A DNA stretch of 64,000 nucleotides from Allokutzneria multivorans (GTDB lineage Bacteria > Actinomycetota > Actinomycetes > Mycobacteriales > Pseudonocardiaceae): assembly GCF_039537405.1 (NCBI RefSeq), contig NZ_BAABAL010000020.1:1-64000 (forward strand). The letters run 5' to 3'. Numbering within the stretch: the stretch's first letter is position 1; each line of letters opens with the position of its first letter. Positions 59,072-64,000 of the stretch are shown here, in pieces. The position numbers were made by a program, and so were the translations under genes. A model generated the notes under the pieces. That model was not told the DNA's origin and searched no databases. It worked only from the letters and a program-made list of their open reading frames with translations.

Positions 59072-59419
59072 ATGTGCGCGAATTTTGTTCGAGGAAGCGT
59101 CGTCGCCCTTGCGCTGGTGGCCAGCGCCTCTACTGGAAGCATTTCGGCGTCAGCTGCTCCTGCTGGGGAGAGTCGACTGTGCGTGGGCACCCCGGTTCCG
59201 GGTGGGCACGTCATCACTGCCTACTACTCGACGGGTGCCTGTGGGTCGAACCCCTACAACGCCTACGTCGCGAATCTGCCGCACGACGGCATCATCGCCT
59301 GTCACAACACTCCGGTTCCCGCTGGTTTCGGGATCTCGGGGCGCACCAACATCACGAGCTGCCTGCCGACGTCCATCGTCCTGCCGTACAACGCTGTCCG
59401 ACTCTCTCAAGTGGGCTGA
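59072..59419 (+). CDS. Small secreted protein with Cys every 20 residues (115 aa)
   Basis: A 115-residue exported protein. The signal is about residues 1-29 (ending SISASA). Apart from Cys2 in the signal, the mature part has four Cys, at residues 37, 57, 77 and 97, spaced exactly 20 apart. Residues 37-57 and 77-97 are a duplicated unit: CVGTPVPGGHVI and CHNTPVPAGFGI begin them, and both end T-x-x-C. The ATG at 59072 has GAGG 7 bases upstream. I do not recognise the family. Two disulfides are likely. A secreted inhibitor, toxin or structural protein is possible; nothing decides this. Confidence 0.75.
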   Translation: MCANFVRGSVVALALVASASTGSISASAAPAGESRLCVGTPVPGGHVITAYYSTGACGSNPYNAYVANLPHDGIIACHNTPVPAGFGISGRTNITSCLPTSIVLPYNAVRLSQVG

Positions 59420-59442
59420 CCGGGCATCGCTCGACAATCCCT

Positions 59443-59644
59443 GAGCTTCGCGTCGCGGCTGCGCTCATGCTCTCGGGCGCAGCCGTCGCCGCTGACCTTC
59501 GTTGGTGGAACTGGTGAGTGCGCGCGCTTCCCCAACGACCCGAGTGTGATTCGCTGTGCGCAACAGACTGCTTCGAACAAAGCCCACGCTCAGTTGCACT
59601 TGTCTGCCACTTCGCACGAGCCTGAGGCGTCGCTGGCGACGTGA
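59443..59644 (+). pseudogene. Possible frameshifted small secreted protein remnant
   Basis: A hydrophobic signal-like stretch, RVAAALMLSGAAVAA, ends at a stop at 59515-59517. The next frame opens just before with GGTGECARFPNDPSVIRCAQ and stops at 59642-59644. A single shift near 59500 would join a signal peptide to a Cys-containing mature part like its neighbours. No start codon with ribosome site was found. It may be chance. The rest of 59420-59684 holds nothing recognised. Confidence 0.3.
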
Positions 59645-59684
59645 TGCTTCGCCGGAACGCGGCATCGTGGACGCTGATCGCGCA

Positions 59685-60032
59685 CTACGCGTCGAGGTGG
59701 TGGCGCAGGACCTCGGCCTCGGCGCGGAGTTGGGTGGCGGTGTCGTGGAGGCCGCGCGCGGAGTAGTCGGCAGCGGCGGCGGTGCGTTCGCGGACCTCGT
59801 TCTCGACGATGGAGCGGAGGTCGGCCTCGGTGAGGTCGCGGCGCTGGGCCTCGGTCGCGCCCACGCCGACGGAGGCGCCTGCGACGTGCTCGCTGCCGGT
59901 GGTGGGCGAGCGCTCGGCGGGGACGGCCTCGGCGTTGTCGATCGCGGCGAGGGCCGAGCGCAGTGCGGTGATGGCGACGCGGTCCCGGGCCTTGAGGGCG
60001 GCGGTCAGGGAGGCTCGTAGGCTGGCGCGCAT
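59685..60032 (-). CDS. GatB/YqeY-domain protein
   Basis: A 115-residue helical protein related to YqeY and the tail domain of GatB. ALKARDRVAITALRSALAAIDNAEAV and the TEADLRSIVENEVRERTAAA helix are the family blocks. It lacks the tRNA amidotransferase domains. The ATG at 60032 follows GGAAG; the ATG at 60050 is possible. Function in this family is uncertain, perhaps tRNA- or ribosome-linked. Stands alone and divergent from the peptidase gene. Confidence 0.7.
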   Translation of the reverse strand: MRASLRASLTAALKARDRVAITALRSALAAIDNAEAVPAERSPTTGSEHVAGASVGVGATEAQRRDLTEADLRSIVENEVRERTAAAADYSARGLHDTATQLRAEAEVLRHHLDA

Positions 60033-60204
60033 GGGGTGATCTTCCACCATTCGGCCGAAGCGCGAGGGGCGAGATGTTCCGCAACGGCAGTGCGTGAGGA
60101 GTTTGCCTTGGTGTGAAACGGATTGCTCCGCTCAGAGTGAACCAATACCAACTACCCCCGGAGTCGCGCTGGAGTGCGCGACACGATCTTGGGGGCTCCA
60201 CAAG

Positions 60205-61821
60205 GTGAAGAGAATCCGAAGCGTTGCGGCCGTTCCGGCCGTCGCCGCCTTACTGCTCGCCGGGTTCACTCCGGCGCTGGCGAGTGAGAATCCGCTCAAC
60301 TCCACGGGAATCCCGGCCAAGTACACCAACCAGGTGCTCGACTGGCACCGCTGCACGGTCGAGGAACTGGGCACCACGCCGCCGCCCGGCTCCGAGCACA
60401 TGGAGTGCGCGACCCACCTGACCCCGCGCGACTGGAACAACCTCAGCGACACGCGCGACCTGACGATCGCGATCAGCAGGCTCCCGGCGACCGCCCAGGC
60501 CACCGACTCGGTGCTGATCAACCCGGGCGGCCCGGGCGCTGAGGGCCGGATCTACCCGGCGCGCCTGCGCTTCCAGGACCGGCTGCTGGTCAACCAGGAA
60601 GTGGTCGGCTTCGACCCGCGCGGGACCGGGCGCAGCACGAGCATCAGCTGTGGCGGCGCGCTCGACGGGCCGGAGCAGTTCGACCCGCGCAACCGCGACG
60701 CGAAGAACCTCGAAGCGATCCTGGACGCCACCGACAAGGCGGCCCAGCTCTGCATGGAGCGCGCGGGTGACCTCGGCCCGCTGATGAACACCTCCCAGAC
60801 CGTGCGCGACCTCGACCTGCTGCGCGTGCTGCTCAAGCGCCAGAAGATCAACTGGGTCGGGTACTCGGCGGGCGCGTGGATGGGCGCGCACTACGCGACC
60901 GCGTTCCCGAGCCGGGTCAAGCGCGTGCTGCTGGACTCGCCGGTGGAGTTCACCACCAGCTGGGAGCGGGCCTTCGCGTGGCAGCCGCTGGGCTTCGAGC
61001 GGCGCTGGCGGCAGGACTTCCTGCCGTGGATGGCCAAGTACGACAAGGTCTACGGCTTCGGCACGACCGCCGAGGCCGCTCGCCAGACCTTCGAGACGGT
61101 TCGCACCGCGCTGGGCGTGCGCCCGGTGAAGTACAACGGCTTCACGGTGAACCCGAACATCCTGGACTCCATCGCGGCCGAGGGCATCTACGGCAAGCGC
61201 CAGTTCCACGGCACGGCCACCACGCTGGTCGACATCCGCAAGCTGACCCAGCAGAGCACCTCCGAGAAGGAGAAGGCCGAGGCGGCGCTGCGCGTGAAGG
61301 CCGCCGTGGAGACTAAGGACGTGGAGACCCGGCTCATGCCCGGCAACGGCAGCCTGCCGGGCGCGCCCGACTCCTACCCGACCAACTTCTGGACGGTCCG
61401 CTGCAACGAGGGCCCGTGGCCGGGTGACCGCGCGAGCGTGGTGCGCCAGTCGCAGGAGCACCTCGACAAGCAGCAGACGCTGGTCGGCGGGAAGTGGATG
61501 GTGCAGCCGTGCATCTTCTGGCGCAAGCCGCCGCTGGCGCTGCCGACGATCGACGGCCGAGGCCTGCCGCCGACGCTGATCGTGCAGTCCGTGCACGACC
61601 CCGCGACCGCCATCGAGGGCACCCGGCGCGCGCACAAGGCGTTCGCGGGCTCCCGGATGATCACCGTCACCGATGAGGGCGACCACGGCCTGTACGCCGC
61701 GAACCCGGCTGTCGGGAACCCGGACCTGGACAAGGTCATCAACCAGTACCTGATCGACGGCGTCGTGCCGCCGAACATGACCGTTCCCGGCGCTCCGCTC
61801 CCGCCGCCGCCCGGAGCCTGA
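60205..61821 (+). CDS. Secreted alpha/beta hydrolase, tripeptidyl aminopeptidase (S33) type
   Basis: A 538-residue exported hydrolase. The signal ends near residue 27 (TPALA). NPGGPG at residues 106-111 is the oxyanion part, the nucleophile is Ser221 in GYSAGAWMG, the Asp is in VHDPATAIEG near residue 450 and the His in DEGDHGLY. The C-terminal TAP domain is present. Such enzymes release tripeptides from N-termini outside the mycelium. The GTG at 60205 is chosen by the signal sequence; the upstream reading adds 37 atypical residues. A strong terminator follows. Confidence 0.87.
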   Translation: MKRIRSVAAVPAVAALLLAGFTPALASENPLNSTGIPAKYTNQVLDWHRCTVEELGTTPPPGSEHMECATHLTPRDWNNLSDTRDLTIAISRLPATAQATDSVLINPGGPGAEGRIYPARLRFQDRLLVNQEVVGFDPRGTGRSTSISCGGALDGPEQFDPRNRDAKNLEAILDATDKAAQLCMERAGDLGPLMNTSQTVRDLDLLRVLLKRQKINWVGYSAGAWMGAHYATAFPSRVKRVLLDSPVEFTTSWERAFAWQPLGFERRWRQDFLPWMAKYDKVYGFGTTAEAARQTFETVRTALGVRPVKYNGFTVNPNILDSIAAEGIYGKRQFHGTATTLVDIRKLTQQSTSEKEKAEAALRVKAAVETKDVETRLMPGNGSLPGAPDSYPTNFWTVRCNEGPWPGDRASVVRQSQEHLDKQQTLVGGKWMVQPCIFWRKPPLALPTIDGRGLPPTLIVQSVHDPATAIEGTRRAHKAFAGSRMITVTDEGDHGLYAANPAVGNPDLDKVINQYLIDGVVPPNMTVPGAPLPPPPGA

Positions 61822-61834
61822 TCTCCTCGCACGA

Positions 61835-61864
61835 GACGGCCCCGCCGAGCACCAGCTCGGCGGG
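61835..61864. terminator. Bidirectional terminator
   Basis: A perfect 13-bp stem, GGCCCCGCCGAGC and GCTCGGCGGGGCC, with loop ACCA, between the convergent peptidase and small secreted-protein genes. Confidence 0.85.
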
Positions 61865-61887
61865 GCCGCGCGGTGTCCGGAGCCGGA

Positions 61888-62175
61888 TCAGCAGAGCTTG
61901 CCGGTGTACTCGGGCATGGTGATCACGAAGCCCGCGTCGCCGAAGTACTTGTCCTCGTTCGGACCCACGCAGAAGAGGTGCACTCCTGTGACCTGGAAAA
62001 CGGCCCTGACCTCGATCGTCGTGTTCTCGCTCGTGCAGTGGCGGTACCGGACCTCGCCGTCCTTCTTGTAGCCGCCGCACTCCTGCTGGGCGGGGGAGGC
62101 GTTCGCCGGGACGGACGCGAGGGCGCCGCCCAGGGCGAGGACGCCGATCGCGAGGGCAGTGGTCAAACGTGGCAC
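61888..62175 (-). CDS. Small secreted Cys protein, DUF6355-like (95 aa)
   Basis: A 95-residue exported protein. The signal ends near residue 26 (SVPANA). Four Cys at 33, 47, 69 and 95, the last being the final residue, fit the pattern of actinobacterial DUF6355 proteins: CGGYKKDGEVRYRHC, a beta-strand region, FCVGPNEDKYFG and YTGKLC. The GTG at 62175 is preceded by GGAG and gives the usual start; the ATG at 62190 lacks a site. Family function is unknown. The DUF assignment is from memory of the pattern. Confidence 0.65.
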   Translation of the reverse strand: MPRLTTALAIGVLALGGALASVPANASPAQQECGGYKKDGEVRYRHCTSENTTIEVRAVFQVTGVHLFCVGPNEDKYFGDAGFVITMPEYTGKLC

Positions 62176-62190
62176 AGGGGGCTCCTTCAT

Positions 62191-62214
62191 GTGATCAAGA
62201 GTCTTGACCATCAC
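62191..62214. promoter_or_regulatory. Small inverted repeat in divergent promoter
   Basis: CAAGA-G-TCTTG, within a longer imperfect pair GTGAT/ATCAC, between the DUF6355-like and GNAT genes. A weak operator candidate. Confidence 0.3.
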
Positions 62215-62291
62215 CCCGGTGCGGCGGGTCGGCAACCGCTTCGGGCGTACGTGAAAGCGAGCGGGTTTCGCCTGTGGCGCGAGGAAATTCG

Positions 62292-62900
62292 GTGGCGGCG
62301 GCGCGATCGGGTGCTCTACACACAGCTCCTGTGATCGACCGTGCCGCGATAGCAGACAGACCAACGTTGTTCGGATCGCGGGTCGCGCTCGTCCCGCTCG
62401 GACCGGAACACGCCGACGACGCCTTCGCCGCCACCAAGGACCCCGAGGGCCGCAGGCTCACCGGGACCCACCGCGAGTTCACCCTGGAGGTCCTCCAGCG
62501 GTGGTGCGAGAGCAGGGCCGAGCAGACCGACCGCATCGACCTCGCCGTGATCGACCGCGCCACCGGGAGCTTCGTCGGAGACCTGGCGCTCAACGAGATC
62601 GACTTCGACAACCTCTCCGCGGGCTTCCGGATCGCGCTCACCAGCGGCGCCACCGGCAGGGGCCTCGGCACCGAGGCGACCAGGCTGGTGCTCGCCTACG
62701 CCTTCGAGCGGATCGGCCTGCACCGGGTGCAGCTGGAGGTCTACGACTTCAACCCGAGGGCGCTGGCCTGCTACCGCAAGTGCGGCTTCGAGATCGAGGG
62801 CACGATGCGCCACGCGCTGCGCTGGGAGGGGCAGTGGCACGACGCGCACCTGATGGCGGCACTCGCACCTACGGCTCAGCTGCCTCGGCACGGCGGATAA
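62292..62900 (+). CDS. GNAT-family N-acetyltransferase (RimJ/RimL-like)
   Basis: A 202-residue acetyltransferase. LVPLGPEHADDAFAATKDPEGRR split near residue 30 begins the fold, GLGTEATRLVLAYAFERIGLHRVQLEV is the acetyl-CoA motif A region, and YRKCGFEIEGTMRHALRWEG the C-terminal block, typical of ribosomal-protein or RimJ-like enzymes. The GTG at 62292 is 5 bases after GAGGAA; the GTG at 62331 is an alternative. The acceptor is unknown. It precedes thrS by 39 bases. Confidence 0.85.
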   Translation: MAAARSGALHTAPVIDRAAIADRPTLFGSRVALVPLGPEHADDAFAATKDPEGRRLTGTHREFTLEVLQRWCESRAEQTDRIDLAVIDRATGSFVGDLALNEIDFDNLSAGFRIALTSGATGRGLGTEATRLVLAYAFERIGLHRVQLEVYDFNPRALACYRKCGFEIEGTMRHALRWEGQWHDAHLMAALAPTAQLPRHGG

Positions 62901-62939
62901 CATCTGGGTTTCCAGCGTTAGCCGTTCTGAGGAGTTCCC

Positions 62940-64000
62940 GTGTCCGAGCAGCCCCAACCGGTCGTCTCGCTTCCCGCGCGTGTGACGGTCCCGGCGGGGA
63001 CTACCGCCGGCCAGGCCCTCCGCGAGGTCGGCGCGTCCAACAAGGGGCCGCAGGCGGTCGTCGTGGTCCGCGACGCCGACGGCGCGCTGCGCGACCTGGC
63101 GTGGGCACCGGAGACCGACACCGAGGTCGAGCCGGTCACGGCCGACTCCGACGACGGCCGCAGCGTCATCCGGCACTCGTGCGCGCACGTGCTCGCCCAG
63201 GCGGTGCAGGAGCTGTTCCCCAAGGCCAAGCTGGGCATCGGCCCGCCGGTCAAGGACGGCTTCTACTACGACTTCGACGTCGACACCCCGTTCACGCCCG
63301 AGGATCTGACCGCGCTGGAGAAGCGCATGAAGCAGATCATCAAGGGCGCGCAGCGGTTCTCCCGCCGCCGCTTCGACTCCGTCGACGAGGCCAAGGTCGA
63401 GCTGGCCGAGGAGCCGTACAAGCTCGAACTGGTCGACATCAAGTCGGACGTGGACACCTCCGAGGTGATGGAGGTCGGCGGCGGTGAGCTGACGATCTAC
63501 GACAACCTCGACCCGCGCTCCGGCGACCGGATCTGGGCCGACCTCTGCCGCGGGCCGCACGTGCCGACCACCAAGTACATCCCGGCGTTCAAGCTCATGC
63601 GCAGCGCCGCCGCGTACTGGCGCGGCAGCGAGAAGAACCCGCAGCTCCAGCGGATCTACGGCACCGCGTGGGAGACCACCGAGGCGCAGGAGCTGTACCT
63701 GGAGCGCCTGGCCGAGGCCGAGCGCCGCGACCACCGCAAGCTCGGCGTGGAGCTGGACCTGTTCAGCTTCCCCGACGAACTGGGCTCGGGCCTTGCGGTC
63801 TTCCACCCCAAGGGCGGCGTCGTCCGCCGCGAGCTGGAGGACTACTCGCGGGCGCGGCACGAGGAGTCCGGCTACGAGTTCGTCAACACCCCGCACATCT
63901 CCAAGGGCGGGCTGTTCCACACCTCCGGGCACCTGCCGTACTACGCGGACACGATGTTCCCGCCCATCCAGTTCGAGGGCGAGGACTACTTCCTCAAGGC
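62940..64000 (+). CDS. thrS: Threonyl-tRNA synthetase (5' part)
   Basis: The first 353 residues are in the window; the gene runs off the end. The TGS domain, about residues 8-65, precedes the editing/SAD domain with RHSCAHVLAQAV and the DLCRGPHVP zinc-like block, near residues 80-230. The class II core begins about residue 250 with LGVELDLFSF and LAVFHPKGGVVRRELEDY. GTG 62940 follows GAGGAG. No T-box leader was seen. Essential enzyme; the name is secure. Confidence 0.97.
   Translation, partial: MSEQPQPVVSLPARVTVPAGTTAGQALREVGASNKGPQAVVVVRDADGALRDLAWAPETDTEVEPVTADSDDGRSVIRHSCAHVLAQAVQELFPKAKLGIGPPVKDGFYYDFDVDTPFTPEDLTALEKRMKQIIKGAQRFSRRRFDSVDEAKVELAEEPYKLELVDIKSDVDTSEVMEVGGGELTIYDNLDPRSGDRIWADLCRGPHVPTTKYIPAFKLMRSAAAYWRGSEKNPQLQRIYGTAWETTEAQELYLERLAEAERRDHRKLGVELDLFSFPDELGSGLAVFHPKGGVVRRELEDYSRARHEESGYEFVNTPHISKGGLFHTSGHLPYYADTMFPPIQFEGEDYFLK

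Noticed and set aside
60094..60204. Upstream start for the secreted peptidase
   Set aside because: The added 37 residues precede the signal peptide and look non-coding; GTG 60205 gives a proper signal.
62880..62939. T-box leader before thrS
   Set aside because: The gap is 39 bases, too short, with no T-box core.

Overview
The window is high-GC actinobacterial DNA, most likely from a sporulating, mycelial member of the Pseudonocardiales. The grounds are frequent GTG/TTG starts, an SsgA-type sporulation regulator, NB-ARC/TPR and PAS-LuxR regulators, F420-type luciferase-like oxidoreductases, and abundant secreted hydrolases. The genus is an inference.

Layout. (1) 1-1417: the tail of an HNH endonuclease-type protein and a secreted GH76 mannanase. 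(2) 1422-13337: a FadR/GntR regulator divergent from a long, translationally coupled catabolic operon. It encodes a decarboxylating hydroxyacid dehydrogenase, a five-part peptide-type ABC importer and an aldehyde dehydrogenase, followed by an SDR, an amidase and an MFS transporter. The substrate is unknown. (3) 13535-24796: a sialoglycan-type locus. The minus strand carries an NanT-like MFS symporter, an NAL/DapA-type lyase, a sialidase, a sugar ABC importer and a GH42 beta-galactosidase. The plus strand carries a GntR regulator and a second, LamG-tailed sialidase. A palindrome lies in the divergent promoter. (4) 24880-30873: a J-domain/NERD protein divergent from the complete upper protocatechuate operon pobA-pcaH-pcaG-pcaB-pcaL. 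(5) 31068-38901: zinc alcohol dehydrogenase and acyl-CoA dehydrogenase, a small protein, an OmpR/histidine-kinase pair, a secreted protein, an XRE regulator with a glutamine-rich repeat head, and a TetR regulator. (6) 38949-46022: two SDRs, a Cys-rich protein, an F420-type oxidoreductase, and an NB-ARC/TPR ATPase tail-to-tail with a CDP-glycerol-transferase-like protein. (7) 46387-52126: a PQQ-type beta-propeller, LexA, a methyltransferase, a VOC protein, five tRNA genes (Gly, Cys, Val on minus; Val, Val on plus) and an SsgB-like regulator. (8) 52127-58853: PucR-type and PAS-LuxR regulators facing an ATP-grasp peptide-ligase-like gene, a small secreted protein, an FAD monooxygenase and a MarR regulator. 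(9) 59072-64000: small secreted Cys proteins, a YqeY protein, a TAP-type secreted peptidase, a GNAT acetyltransferase and the start of thrS.

Two sequence families stand out beyond genes. One is a modular palindromic intergenic repeat at 9821, 15629, 36827 and 36959, which always keeps an open frame. The other is a 29-bp imperfect palindrome in three copies around the GH42 gene. Several regulators have clear operators next to or overlapping their start codons. The most novel-looking items are the secreted protein at 59072 with cysteines exactly every 20 residues, the ATP-grasp locus at 55510-56886, the NB-ARC/glycosyltransferase-like pair, and the in-frame repeat family. No CRISPR array, prophage or IS element was seen.
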